NCBI RefSeq assembly: GCF_001908185.1 | Contig: NZ_LGHM01000102.1 | Coordinates: 1 to 59,968, forward strand | From: Bradyrhizobium sp. AS23.2 | GTDB taxonomy: Bacteria; Pseudomonadota; Alphaproteobacteria; Rhizobiales; Xanthobacteraceae | Direction of reading: 5' to 3' | Length of the DNA: 59,968 nucleotides | Shown here: positions 16,131-24,965 of the stretch, in pieces | Numbering within the stretch: position 1 is the first letter of the stretch | How the letters are laid out: the number at the start of each line of letters is the position of its first letter | Made by a program: the position numbers and the translations under genes | The notes under the pieces: model-generated | Databases searched by the model: none | Seen by the model: only the letters and a program-made list of their open reading frames with translations | What the model was told of the DNA's origin: nothing

Positions 16131-17291
16131 TTAGGAGTCTGACTTCGGACGTTGTCCGAGGAAGAAGGACGAGGACTTGAGCGGCGTGAAGGTCGGCCGC
16201 TTCAGGCCGGCGCCGAGCAGCGGCGCGGTGTCGGTGGGAGCCTTGATCGACGCGGTGGTCTGGCCCTGCGGCGCTTCCGGCGTGCAGGTGCCGGCCACGA
16301 AGGTCGGCTCGCCGCCGAGCGCGGTGCCGCGGCGGGCGTACTTGTCGTAGGCCAGCGGCAGGGTGTTGTTCAGGCCTTCATGGCCGAGGCCGCCCTTGGC
16401 GTCGATCGCCATCATCTCGCTCGTGCACATCTTGCCGGTCTCGACGCACATGTTGAGGATCAGGCGGTAGAGATCGGAATCGACGGTGCCGTAGCGGCGC
16501 ACCGGCTCGTTCTGGCTCGGCTTTTCGAGCTGAAGATATTCGGCGCGGCCGAGCGAGCCGCCGGCGGCCTTGGCGCTGGCGATCCAGGCGTCAAAGCCCT
16601 TGTCGTCGAGGCCCTGGAAGTTGAAGTGCATGCCGGAGAAGCCGGCGCCGCTGTAATTGGCGGAAATGCCCCTGTAGGTGCCTGCATGATTGACCACGGC
16701 GTGTAGCTTGGTCTCCATGCCCGGCATGGCGTAGACCTGGCCGGCGAGCGCGGGAATGTAGAACGAGTTCATCACCGTGGAGGAGGTGATGCGGAAAGCG
16801 ATCGGACGATCGACGGGTGCTGCGAGCTCGTTGACGGTGGCGATCCCGTAGTCGGGATAGATGAACAGCCACTTCCAGTCGAGCGCGACGACGTCGACCT
16901 CGAGCGGTGCCATTGCCTGATCGACCGGACGGTCCGAGGAGATGCGGCCGAGCGAGCGGTAGGGATCGAGCAGATGCGTCGCCATCCAGGTTAGCGCGCC
17001 CAGACACACGATGATCAGCAGCGGCACCGACCAGATCACGAGCTCGAGCTTGGTCGAGTGGTCCCATTCCGGCTCGTAGCGGGCCGCGGTGTTGGACTGG
17101 CGGTAGCGCCAGGCAAACAGCACCGTCAGCGCCATCACGGGGACGACGATCAGGAGCATCAGGACGGTGGAGATGATGACGAGGTCGCGCTGCTGGGCAG
17201 CGATATCGCCGGCTGGCGCCAGCACGACGTAGTTGCATCCGCTAAGCGCAACTGCCAGGGGTAGTAGCGCCAGGATCTTGAGACGAGACAC
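16131..17291 (-). CDS. cyoA: Cytochrome o ubiquinol oxidase subunit II
   Basis: The product (386 aa from GTG 17291) is a lipoprotein: LLPLAVALSGCNY has a lipobox with Cys after LSG. Two membrane helices follow (VIISTVLMLLIVVPVMALTVLFAW and LVIWSVPLLIIVCLGALTW), then a cupredoxin domain (DWKWLFIYPDYGIATVNELAAP, TSSTVMNSFYIPALAGQVYAMPGM, GISANYSGAGFSGMHF). The CuA ligands are absent, as expected for a quinol oxidase. It is the first gene of cyoABCD, 11 nt before cyoB. A 23-bp palindrome lies about 70-90 nt upstream. The C-terminal 100 residues after the CyoA core are longer than in E. coli. Confidence 0.94.
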   Translation of the reverse strand: MSRLKILALLPLAVALSGCNYVVLAPAGDIAAQQRDLVIISTVLMLLIVVPVMALTVLFAWRYRQSNTAARYEPEWDHSTKLELVIWSVPLLIIVCLGALTWMATHLLDPYRSLGRISSDRPVDQAMAPLEVDVVALDWKWLFIYPDYGIATVNELAAPVDRPIAFRITSSTVMNSFYIPALAGQVYAMPGMETKLHAVVNHAGTYRGISANYSGAGFSGMHFNFQGLDDKGFDAWIASAKAAGGSLGRAEYLQLEKPSQNEPVRRYGTVDSDLYRLILNMCVETGKMCTSEMMAIDAKGGLGHEGLNNTLPLAYDKYARRGTALGGEPTFVAGTCTPEAPQGQTTASIKAPTDTAPLLGAGLKRPTFTPLKSSSFFLGQRPKSDS

Positions 17292-17358
17292 GGGCCGAGC
17301 CTTATGAGAATGAGTTTCCTTTGCGGGGCCAACGGGTAGCTGCGGCGCAACAATCCGG

Positions 17359-17381
17359 ACATTGGACAATTTGTCCAATGT
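17359..17381. promoter_or_regulatory. Palindromic operator candidate between cyoA and the transporter gene
   Basis: ACATTGGACA-ATT-TGTCCAATGT is a perfect 10-bp inverted repeat with a 3-nt centre. It sits in the divergent promoter region, 68 nt before cyoA and 93 nt before the transporter start, so a dimeric regulator bound here could affect both. The regulator is not identified. Confidence 0.6.
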
Positions 17382-17473
17382 TGCAGTGCGGAACGTTGGG
17401 TCAGACAGAGCCGGATTGCCTGGCTTCCCGCCGGGCGGTCGGCTTTGGTTTTCAGGACGTTAAGGGCGCACGA

Positions 17474-18802
17474 ATGGCGATGGCACAGACCCCCGCAATG
17501 GCAGACCTCCACTCGGGTGAACACGGCCACGACCAGGCCAGTCCCGGCGAGATCGCCATCGGCGTCATCATCGGCCGCACCTCGGAATTCTTCGACTTCT
17601 TCGTCTTCGCGATCGCCTCGGTGATCGTGTTTCCGCGCCTGGTGTTCCCGTTCACGAGCGAGCTGACCGGCACCCTCTATTCCTTCATGATCTTCGCGCT
17701 GGCCTTCATGGCCCGCCCGATCGGAACCGTCATTTTCATGACGGTCGACCGGCACTACGGCAAGACGGCCAAGCTGATCTCGGCGCTGTTCCTGCTCGGC
17801 ACCGCCACCGTCGCGATCGCGTTCCTGCCCGGCTATCACGACATTGGCGTTGCGGCGATCTGGCTGCTGGCGCTGGCGCGCATCGCGCAGGGTCTGGCCT
17901 GGGGCGGCGCCTGGGACGGTATGGCTTCGCTCCTGGCGCTGAACGCGCCGCCTTCTAAGCGCGGCTGGTACGCGATGGTGCCGCAGCTCGGCGCTCCCCT
18001 CGGGTTGATCGTGGCGAGCGCGCTGTTCGCCTATTTCGCCGGCAACCTCTCGGCCGACGACTTTTTCGACTGGGGCTGGCGCTATCCGTTCTTCGTCGCC
18101 TTCGCCATCAATGTCGTGGCGCTGTTCGCGCGCCTGCGCATGGTAACGACGGAAGAATATGCCTCGCTGTTCGAAAGCCGCGACCTCCAGCCCTCGCGCA
18201 TCTCCGACACTGTCGCCCGCGAAGGCCACAACATCATGCTCGGTGCATTCGCGCCGCTGGCGAGCTTCGCGCTGTTCCACATGGTCACGGTGTTTCCGCT
18301 GTCCTGGGTGTTCCTGTTCACCCGCGAAAGCCCGGTGCGCTTCTTGATCATCGAGATCGTCGCCGCTGTGTTCGGCGTTGCCGCGATCGTTGCCTCCGGC
18401 ATCATCGCCGACCGTGTCGGCCGCAAGTCGCTGCTGATGGGATCGGCGATCGCGATCGCGATCTATAGCGGCTTCGCCCCGCAGCTTCTCGACGCCGGCG
18501 CGTTCGGTGAGACCATCTACATGGTGATCGGCTTCATCCTGCTCGGCCTGTCCTTCGGCCAGTCCTCGGGCGCGATCGCCTCGAACTTCAGGCAGGCGTA
18601 CCGCTACACGGCCTCTGCATTGACTTCTGACCTGGCTTGGCTGTTCGGCGCCGGCTTCGCTCCGCTGGTGGCGCTGCTGCTCGCCACCAATCTCGGCGTC
18701 ATTGCTTCGGGAGCGTATCTGCTCTCGGGCGCGTTCTGGACGCTGCTCGCGCTCTGGCTCAGCGGCCAGCGCGAAGCGGGCGATATGGACGCGGGCGCTT
18801 AA
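17474..18802 (+). CDS. MFS transporter, metabolite:H+ symporter (MHS) type
   Basis: The 442-aa product is an inner-membrane symporter with about 12 helices. The family signature appears at the start (GEIAIGVIIGRTSEFFDFFVFA), with RPIGTVIFMTVDRHYGK between helices 2 and 3, RIAQGLAWGGAWDG in helix 5 and RVGRKSLLMG between helices 8 and 9. MHS proteins import organic acids, betaine or osmolytes; the substrate is not evident here. I chose ATG 17474 because upstream residues in frame lack coding character. It is divergent from cyoA and shares the palindromic operator region. Confidence 0.88.
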   Translation: MAMAQTPAMADLHSGEHGHDQASPGEIAIGVIIGRTSEFFDFFVFAIASVIVFPRLVFPFTSELTGTLYSFMIFALAFMARPIGTVIFMTVDRHYGKTAKLISALFLLGTATVAIAFLPGYHDIGVAAIWLLALARIAQGLAWGGAWDGMASLLALNAPPSKRGWYAMVPQLGAPLGLIVASALFAYFAGNLSADDFFDWGWRYPFFVAFAINVVALFARLRMVTTEEYASLFESRDLQPSRISDTVAREGHNIMLGAFAPLASFALFHMVTVFPLSWVFLFTRESPVRFLIIEIVAAVFGVAAIVASGIIADRVGRKSLLMGSAIAIAIYSGFAPQLLDAGAFGETIYMVIGFILLGLSFGQSSGAIASNFRQAYRYTASALTSDLAWLFGAGFAPLVALLLATNLGVIASGAYLLSGAFWTLLALWLSGQREAGDMDAGA

Positions 18803-18872
18803 AGCGTCCCGCGGACGGGAATAAAACTCAGGCCGGGCGATCCTGTTTGCGGCGCTGCAAACAGGAGATCAC

Positions 18873-19274
18873 ATGAACGTCCGGTCCACTCCCGCCCTCC
18901 AGCGAAGTTCTGCAAGCCTGGTCCTTGCCAGCGTCGCGATTGCGTTGGTTTGCTCGCCCGGCCTCGCCCGCGCCACCGGTGACGTCGCGCGCGGCGAGAG
19001 GCTCTATAAGGGCTGCGGAGATTGTCACTCGATCACCGAAAACCGTGTCGGCCCGATGCACAAGGGCGTGGTCGGGCGCAAGGCGGGCAGCGTTCCCGGC
19101 TACGACTACTCGGCCGATCTGAAGAACTCGGGCATTGTCTGGACCGAGGACAATCTCGACAAATGGCTGGCCGGACCGCAGGCCATGGTCCCGGAAACCA
19201 AGATGTTTTTCGATGTGCCGGACGCGCAGGATCGCGCCGATATCATCGCCTTTCTGAAGGAAAAGGCGCGATAG
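18873..19274 (+). CDS. Periplasmic class I cytochrome c
   Basis: The 133-aa product has a signal peptide (SLVLASVAIALVCSPGLARA) and a single haem site CGDCH at about residues 48-52, with GPMHKGVVGRKAG and the probable axial Met in TKMFFDVP. The pattern resembles mitochondrial-like cytochrome c/c550 electron carriers. The start at 18873 gives a basic n-region. It follows the MFS gene by 70 nt on the same strand, and lies near the oxidase operon, so a respiratory electron-transfer role is plausible but not shown. Confidence 0.9.
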   Translation: MNVRSTPALQRSSASLVLASVAIALVCSPGLARATGDVARGERLYKGCGDCHSITENRVGPMHKGVVGRKAGSVPGYDYSADLKNSGIVWTEDNLDKWLAGPQAMVPETKMFFDVPDAQDRADIIAFLKEKAR

Positions 19275-19320
19275 CTACGGCGAGATTTATGGGAGTGCGC
19301 AGAGGCACCTGGCGAACTCG

Positions 19321-19411
19321 TAGGGTGGGCAAAGGCGCGTAGCGCCGTGCCCACCATCTTTCGACGATCGCGATACGGAGTGGTGGGCACGCTTCGCTTT
19401 GCTCACCCTAC
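19321..19411. repeat. Extragenic inverted repeat, TAGGGTGGGCAAAG family
   Basis: Arms TAGGGTGGGCAAAGGCGCG and GCTTCGCTTTGCTCACCCTA flank inner arms GTGCCCACCA/TGGTGGGCAC. The second copy is at 53867-53957. It lies between two convergent genes and may serve as a bidirectional terminator. Confidence 0.8.
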
Positions 19412-19426
19412 TGCAGCTAGCGCGCG

Positions 19427-20926
19427 TCAGTCCGCGACGATCTTCACACGATCTCGCACTTTCACCTGCGCGGTGCGATCGAGCCCATTCAGCACGCGGA
19501 AACGTTCGGCAGGGTGATCGACGCCGGCCATGCGATGGGAGAGCGATTCCACGGTATCGCCGGGCTGAACCGTAATCACCTTGATGCGCAGGGGGCGCGC
19601 GGCCTGGATCTCGTCGAGGGTCAGGCGGCGAAATGAATTGACGGTCTCGCGCGCGTTGCGCTCGCTCTCGGTCGACTTCTGCCGTGTCGCGAAGATGAAG
19701 CGATAGACGTCGCTGCCGAAGCGTAGCGCATAGACCTTGAACTGCCACTGATCGCCCTTGGCGGTGGCAGACGCAGCCGGAAAGCCGTTGATGTTGATGT
19801 CTTCGGTGGACGCCTTCTCGACGCCTTCCATCCAGCCCGAATTGAGATAATCGCCGAGCGACTGCTCGGCAGGCACCCGTACGACGTCGAACCGCATCGC
19901 CTGCGAGCCGCCGTCGCGAACGCCGATCACGGCCTGCGCGGTGTTGTCGAGCGCAAAATTGTCCGGCGCCTGGAAGGTGAAGCCGAGCTTGGGATGCAGG
20001 AAGCGCCGGCCGCGGACAAAACCTTCGCTGGGGTCTTCGCCATAGACGAGATTATCGATCGCCGCGAGATAGCTCTCGCGGTCGCGCTCGGCGCCCTCAG
20101 GCGCCGCATATTGCCGTGCGATGGTCTGCGCATTCTGCACGCGCTCGGGCGTTGCCGGATGCGACGAGGTGAAATCCTGTGCGCGCGGATCGAGCGAACT
20201 CTTGCCGGCCTTCAGTTCCGCATTTCGCTCCATCGCCGACAGGAAGCGCGCCGCGCCGTAGGGGTCGAAATGCGCACGGGCGGAAATGCCGACACCAATG
20301 CCGTCAGCCTCGAACTCCTGGTTGCGCGAGAAGCTCGCCATGGTGAGCTTGGTCTTGGCGAGCGCAAGCGCGGTGAGATCCGGATCGTTGCTCATGTCGG
20401 TGACGACGCGGGTGACGATCGCGGCCTGACGCGCCTGATCCTCGCGCATCGCGGCGTGCTTGGACAGCACATGCGCCATCTCGTGGCTGAGCACGGAGGA
20501 CAATTCCGAGGTGTCGCTGGCGAGCGCGAGCAGGCCGCGTGTGACATATAGCTGGCCGTTCGGCAGCGCAAAGGCGTTCACCGCGCCGGAATTGAGGATC
20601 GTGACCTTGTAGCCCTGGTCGGGGCGGTCGGAGGCGGCGACGAGCCGGTCGACGGTCTTGCTGACGAGTGATTCGAGCCTGGGATCGTCATAGGCGCCGC
20701 CATAGCTCGCCAGGATGCGCTCGTGCTCCTTTTCGGTGGCGGGGGTCTGCGCGACGGCCGGCTTCGGCTTGGGCATCGCGACGGTCGGCGGGGTCGCCGC
20801 GGTCTGGAACCGGCCCATATCGCCGCAGCCGGCCAGAGCCGTGCCCAGCACGAGGCATAGCGCGGCCGGCGCAGCCCGCAGGCGGCGGCTTTCACCTCGT
20901 CCGTGCCGTTCTAGCACCCCATTCAC
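19427..20926 (-). CDS. M48-family metalloprotease lipoprotein with C-terminal LysM
   Basis: The 499-aa product has a lipoprotein signal (LCLVLGTALAGC, Cys about residue 34). The zinc site HEMAH is at 148-152, with the third ligand region NQEFEADGIGV further on, typical of BepA/LoiP-like M48 peptidases. The middle (from about 300) is a family-specific extension (LGFTFQAPDNFAL...). The C-terminus carries a LysM motif (ITVQPGDTVESLSHRM...FRVLNGL) that should bind peptidoglycan. The likely role is quality control of envelope or outer-membrane proteins in the periplasm. It is convergent with the cytochrome c gene and stands alone. Confidence 0.92.
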   Translation of the reverse strand: MNGVLERHGRGESRRLRAAPAALCLVLGTALAGCGDMGRFQTAATPPTVAMPKPKPAVAQTPATEKEHERILASYGGAYDDPRLESLVSKTVDRLVAASDRPDQGYKVTILNSGAVNAFALPNGQLYVTRGLLALASDTSELSSVLSHEMAHVLSKHAAMREDQARQAAIVTRVVTDMSNDPDLTALALAKTKLTMASFSRNQEFEADGIGVGISARAHFDPYGAARFLSAMERNAELKAGKSSLDPRAQDFTSSHPATPERVQNAQTIARQYAAPEGAERDRESYLAAIDNLVYGEDPSEGFVRGRRFLHPKLGFTFQAPDNFALDNTAQAVIGVRDGGSQAMRFDVVRVPAEQSLGDYLNSGWMEGVEKASTEDININGFPAASATAKGDQWQFKVYALRFGSDVYRFIFATRQKSTESERNARETVNSFRRLTLDEIQAARPLRIKVITVQPGDTVESLSHRMAGVDHPAERFRVLNGLDRTAQVKVRDRVKIVAD

Positions 20927-20951
20927 GTCGCTTAATCCGTAGCTGGCCCTT

Positions 20952-21722
20952 TTAGGGCCTCACCCCTGTCAGCTCGTTTGCGCCCAGCAATTCGACCTGT
21001 CCCACCCGGAGCACATCGATACGCGGCCCCGTATTCCCCTCGACCCAGCCCCGGACTCGAATACGTCGATTTTCCAGGGACTTAAGGGCAATCCCGGCGC
21101 TTTCGAACGCCGGCAGCATGCGCTTTGAAATAGTCACGGCAAAGCCGCGTGTCCAGTTCCGTCCGAAGTTGAGGTAGGTCATTGCCCCAGCTTGCCGGAC
21201 AGACAGGACTTTGCCCTCGACCACCAAAAAGCGCCCGATCCCGGCCAAAATATCGTCCGGACTTTCCGCGTTTTTTATGGCCGACGGGGCAGCCCAATTG
21301 CCCTTTTTTTGGCGCCGCGCCTCGGTCTCCGACGACGTCAGGGCGGCCGCGCAGTCCTTGTCCGTGATTTCGGTTGAGACGAGGGCATCGCCCTGGGCGA
21401 GCAACACCGCCTGCACCGAGGTGTCGCTCTCGCCGATGAACATCAGTGCGCCTTGCCGGCCGTAACGGTCGGGCGTGTCGTCGGTGCCGCGCAGCGTCAC
21501 GGCGTGGCCGATGAGCAGCGATGTGAGCGCCTGCTTCGTTGCCGCCGTCGGTTCGATCCCGGAGAGGCGGATCTCGCGGCCGTCGTCGAGGCGCACGCTG
21601 CGCGCGTCGACGATCGCGGCAACGCGGCCTTCGCCTTGCGCTTCGAATTGGCACGGCGTGGCGAACGCAGTGTGACCCGCGACGAGAAGAAGTGCGACGA
21701 TGAGGTAAAGCCGTTGCGTCAC
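20952..21722 (-). CDS. Exported thermonuclease-like (SNase-fold) protein
   Basis: The protein (256 aa from GTG 21722) has a signal peptide (LYLIVALLLVAGHTAFA) and an SNase-like domain: GEGRVAAIVDARSVRLDDGREIRLSGIEP, then DRYGRQGALMF, GDALVSTE and ARRQKKGNWA. The second part (from about 165) resembles an OB-fold extension (VEGKVLSVRQAGAMTYLNFGRNW). Several catalytic Asp/Arg positions of staphylococcal nuclease look altered, so nuclease activity is uncertain. Longer in-frame starts exist but would read repeat sequence. It may be transcribed independently of the M48 gene 26 nt downstream. Confidence 0.72.
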   Translation of the reverse strand: MTQRLYLIVALLLVAGHTAFATPCQFEAQGEGRVAAIVDARSVRLDDGREIRLSGIEPTAATKQALTSLLIGHAVTLRGTDDTPDRYGRQGALMFIGESDTSVQAVLLAQGDALVSTEITDKDCAAALTSSETEARRQKKGNWAAPSAIKNAESPDDILAGIGRFLVVEGKVLSVRQAGAMTYLNFGRNWTRGFAVTISKRMLPAFESAGIALKSLENRRIRVRGWVEGNTGPRIDVLRVGQVELLGANELTGVRP

Positions 21723-21796
21723 GTGACCCGGAAAGGTTGCGTTGAGTGCCGTTCTTAACTCAAACGTGGTGGATCGCGAAGAGGCTTCCTCACACT

Positions 21797-21855
21797 CCGT
21801 CATTGCGAGCCAACGGGGCCGCGCAACGCGCGGCCCCGTTGGCTCGCAATGACGG
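21797..21855. repeat. Perfect 28-bp palindrome
   Basis: CCGTCATTGCGAGCCAACGG (continuing GGCCGCGC) is followed by a 3-nt loop AAC and its exact reverse complement. It lies in the 300-bp gap between the divergent nuclease-like gene and the binding-protein gene. No other copy of this family was seen in the window. Confidence 0.85.
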
Positions 21856-22022
21856 TGTGGAAACATCTTGCCGCCACCATTCCGTTTTGCGGAAAACATA
21901 AGGCTGTCGCGAGAAGCGAAACGCGCTTCTGCTTGCTGCGTTCTTGTGCATGCGGCATGATTGCGGCGACAACGATAATAGCGCACCGACAGAGAGCGGC
22001 GTGACAGGGGAGGTCATTTTCG

Positions 22023-23228
22023 ATGAAGAATGTTTTGTCGGGCATTTTTGCCGCCGCGTTTGTCCTGAGTGCGAGCGCCGCGCAGGCCCAGGAGAAGCCG
22101 CCACTGAAGATCGGTGGCATCCTCGACATGTCGAGCCTTTATGCCGACATCACCGGTCCCGGCAGCGAGACTGCGGCCAAGATGGCCGTGGAGGACTTTG
22201 GCGGCGAGGTGCTCGGACGCAAGATCCAGGTGCTGGCGGCCGACCATCTCAACAAGGCTGACCTGTCCGCCAACATCGCCCGCGACATGATCGACAACCA
22301 GGGCGTCGAGATGATCTACGACGTCGCGGCCTCCGCGACCGCGCTCGCCGCCGGCGAAATTGCGAAGGCGCGCAACAAGATCATCATGTTCAACGGCCCG
22401 GGCTCGATCCGTCTCACCAACGAGGCCTGCGGTCCGTACACCATTCACTACGTGTTCGACACCTTCGCCCAGGCCAACGTGACCGGCCTTGCCGCCGTGA
22501 AGTCGGGCCTCGACACCTGGTTCTTCCTCACCGCCGACTATGCCTTCGGCCAGGATCTGGAAAAGGATACGAGCGCCGTCGTAACCAAGACCGGCGGCAA
22601 GGTTCTCGGGAGCGTGCGCCATCCGCTCAACACGTCGGATTTTTCGTCGTTCCTGCTTCAGGCCCAGGCCTCCAAGGCGAAGGTGATCGGGCTGGCGAAC
22701 GCCGGCGGCGATACTGTCAACGCAATCAAGCAGGCGGCTGAGTTCGGCATCAGCAAGGGCGGCCAGAAGGTCTCGCCGCTGCTCGCCTTCATTTCCGATA
22801 TCGATTCGATCGGGCTGGAAACGGCGCAGGGCCTGCTGCTGGCGGAAGCGTTCTATTGGGACCTCAACGACGAGACGCGCGCGTTCTCGAAGCGCTTCAT
22901 GGAGCGCACCAAGCGTGTCCCGACCTCGGCGCAGGCCGGTGTCTACTCCTCCGTCACGCATTACCTGAAGGCTGTGAAGGCCGCAGGTACCACCGACTCC
23001 GCTGCGGTCATCAAGGTGATGAAGGAGACGCCGATCAACGACTTCTTCGCTCACAACGGCAAGATCCGAGAGGATGGCCGCATGATCCACGACATGTACC
23101 TGTTCGAGGTGAAGAAGCCGTCGGAGTCCAAGGGCCGATGGGACGACTACAAGCTGCTCGCCACCGTGCCCGGCAGCGAGGCGTTTCAGTCGCTGGAGCA
23201 GTCGCGCTGCCCGCTGGTGAAGAAGTGA
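22023..23228 (+). CDS. ABC transporter substrate-binding protein, branched-chain amino acid (LivK) type
   Basis: The 401-aa periplasmic protein has a signal peptide (MKNVLSGIFAAAFVLSASAAQA). The type I binding fold is shown by KIGGILDMSSLYADITGPGSETAAKMAVEDFGG, IYDVAASATALA, DTWFFLTADYAFGQDLE and KVIGLANAGGDTVNAIKQA. A strong ribosome site (GGGGAGG) precedes ATG 22023. No permease or ATPase gene is adjacent, so it is an orphan component. Downstream come acyl-CoA catabolic genes, and homologues with such neighbours often bind aromatic or carboxylic acids; the ligand is not known. Confidence 0.88.
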   Translation: MKNVLSGIFAAAFVLSASAAQAQEKPPLKIGGILDMSSLYADITGPGSETAAKMAVEDFGGEVLGRKIQVLAADHLNKADLSANIARDMIDNQGVEMIYDVAASATALAAGEIAKARNKIIMFNGPGSIRLTNEACGPYTIHYVFDTFAQANVTGLAAVKSGLDTWFFLTADYAFGQDLEKDTSAVVTKTGGKVLGSVRHPLNTSDFSSFLLQAQASKAKVIGLANAGGDTVNAIKQAAEFGISKGGQKVSPLLAFISDIDSIGLETAQGLLLAEAFYWDLNDETRAFSKRFMERTKRVPTSAQAGVYSSVTHYLKAVKAAGTTDSAAVIKVMKETPINDFFAHNGKIREDGRMIHDMYLFEVKKPSESKGRWDDYKLLATVPGSEAFQSLEQSRCPLVKK

Positions 23229-23354
23229 CGGCGTAACGAAGTCACGCCGTCATCCCGGGGCTCGCGAAGCGAGAGCCGGGGATCCATCGGGCGGCAGTGA
23301 TTGTTGAGAAATGGATTCCGGGCTCGCGCCAAGAGGCGCGCCCCGGAATGACGG
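23227..23354. repeat. Terminal hairpin plus CGTCATTCCGGGG-family repeat
   Basis: The hairpin TGACGGCGT/ACGCCGTCA (23227-23253) begins on the binding-protein stop codon and is followed by CGTCATCCCGGGGCTCGCG, GGATCCAT, ATGGATTCCGGGCTCGCG and CGCGCCCCGGAATGACG. The repeat fills the gap before the crotonase gene. Confidence 0.75.
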
Positions 23355-23382
23355 AGCAAAACAACAACAAGGAAGACGTCCC

Positions 23383-24174
23383 ATGAGCAACGACATGGTC
23401 CTGCAGAAGCTCGAAGGCGGGCTGCTCACCATCACGATGAATCGTCCGGAGCGGAAGAACGCGCTCAATCCCGAAATGGTGACCGGGCTGGTCGAGGCTG
23501 CGCGGCGCGCGGCTGACGATCCGGAAGTGCGCGCGGTGCTGTTCAAGGGCGCGGGCGGCTCTTTCTGCGTCGGCGGCGACGTCAAGTCGATGGCGGCAGG
23601 CCGCGCGCCGCTGCCGTTCGAAGTGAAAATGGCGAACCTGCGCCGCGGCATGGAGGTCTCGCGCATTCTGCACCAGATGCCGAAACCCGTGGTGGCGCAG
23701 CTCGATGGTGCCGCGGCCGGCGCTGGCCTTTCGATGGCGCTGTCGTGCGATCTCCGCATCGCCTCCGAATCCTGCAAGATCACGACCGCTTTCGCCAAGG
23801 TCGGCTTCTCCGGCGATTACGGCGGCACCTATTTTCTGACCCAGCTGCTCGGCAGCGCACGGGCGCGCGAGCTTTATTTGATGTCGCCGGTGCTTACGGC
23901 GAAGGAGGCGCATGTGATCGGCTTGGTGACGAAGGTCGTTCCCGACGCCGAGATCGACGCCGCGGCGCACGAGCTCGCGCTGTCGCTGGCGCAAGGACCC
24001 TCGATCGCGCTCGGCTACATCAAGCGCAACATCAACAACGCCGAACATCTGGCGCTGGAAGACTGCTTTGACGGCGAGGCGATCCATCACACCCGCTGCA
24101 GCGACACCGAGGATCACAAGGAAGCCGCGAAGGCCTTCGTCGAGAAGCGCAAGCCGACCTTCAAGGGCGCCTAG
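23383..24174 (+). CDS. Enoyl-CoA hydratase/isomerase (crotonase) family protein
   Basis: The 263-aa product shows the crotonase fold: LLTITMNRPERKNALN at the start, the first oxyanion-hole segment SFCVGGDVKSMAAG near 62-76, the second DGAAAGAGLSMALSCDLRIASE near 107-128, and SGDYGGTYFLTQLLGSARARELYL. ATG 23383 follows GGAAG at good spacing. The VOC gene starts 2 nt after its stop, so the two are coupled. It probably hydrates or isomerises an unsaturated acyl-CoA; the precise substrate cannot be read from sequence. Confidence 0.88.
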   Translation: MSNDMVLQKLEGGLLTITMNRPERKNALNPEMVTGLVEAARRAADDPEVRAVLFKGAGGSFCVGGDVKSMAAGRAPLPFEVKMANLRRGMEVSRILHQMPKPVVAQLDGAAAGAGLSMALSCDLRIASESCKITTAFAKVGFSGDYGGTYFLTQLLGSARARELYLMSPVLTAKEAHVIGLVTKVVPDAEIDAAAHELALSLAQGPSIALGYIKRNINNAEHLALEDCFDGEAIHHTRCSDTEDHKEAAKAFVEKRKPTFKGA

Positions 24175-24176
24175 CG

Positions 24177-24939
24177 ATGGTTGCCTACATGCGGTTACGG
24201 CAGATCTGCCTGGTCGCGCCGCACCTCGAGCCCGTAATCTCGGACGTTGCCGAGATCATGGGCCTTGCCGTCTGCTATCGCGACGGCAATGTCGCGAAAT
24301 ATGGCTTGGAGAATGCGCTGCTCCCGGTCGACACGATCCTGCTGGAGGTGGTGGCGCCGTTCAAGGACGGCACCACGGCCGGCCGCTTCATCGAGAAGAC
24401 CGGTGGCCGCGGTGGCTACATGGCGATCTTCTGTTGCAACGATCCGGACGAGCGCGGCAGGAATGCCAATGCCATGGGCGTGCGCACGGCCAACGTCATC
24501 GACCACGCGCCCTATCACGGCGTGCAGCTCCATCCCCGCGACTGCCGCGCCGCCTTCATCGAGTTCAACCACACCACAGGCAGCGATGACGTCCTGGGTC
24601 CGTATCCGCCAGCGGGACCGGACTGGCAAAAATTCATTCGCAAGGACGTGACGCAGGCGCTGACTGGCGTCGAGATGCCGAGCCCGGATCCGCAGGGACT
24701 GGCGGAGCATTGGGGGGAAGATCATCGGCGTTGTGCCCGGCAAAGGCGGTGACGGCGCGGAACTGAACCTGCCCAATGCCAGCTTCCGTTTCGTGAAGGG
24801 CGCCAGCGAGATCATGAGCGCGCTTGAGTTCCGGGTAGCGGATACTGCGCGCGTGCTGCATGCGGCCAGGGCGAAGGGGCTCGCGGTCGCAGGTCACGAG
24901 TTCTTGCTGGGTGGGGTGACGTTCCGGCTTGCTGCCTGA
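24177..24939 (+). CDS. VOC (glyoxalase/dioxygenase-fold) protein, frameshifted at 24712-24717
   Basis: The first frame (24177-24752) reads MRLRQICLVAPHLEPVISDVAEIMGLAVCYRDGNV and continues as a VOC-like protein to EHWGEDHRR, where it stops. The continuation (IIGVVPGKGGDGAELNLPNASFRFV...ARAKGLAVAGHEFLLGGVTFRLA) is in the next frame to 24939. Deleting one G from the six-G run (24712-24717) gives HWGKIIGVVPGKGG and a single 253-aa protein. It starts 2 nt after the crotonase stop. Function is unknown; VOC proteins are often metal-dependent isomerases, lyases or dioxygenases. The frameshift is of the same kind as in cyoB, so an assembly error is likely. Confidence 0.75.
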
Positions 24940-24965
24940 CCACTTGCGGCAATTCCTCATTGAAC

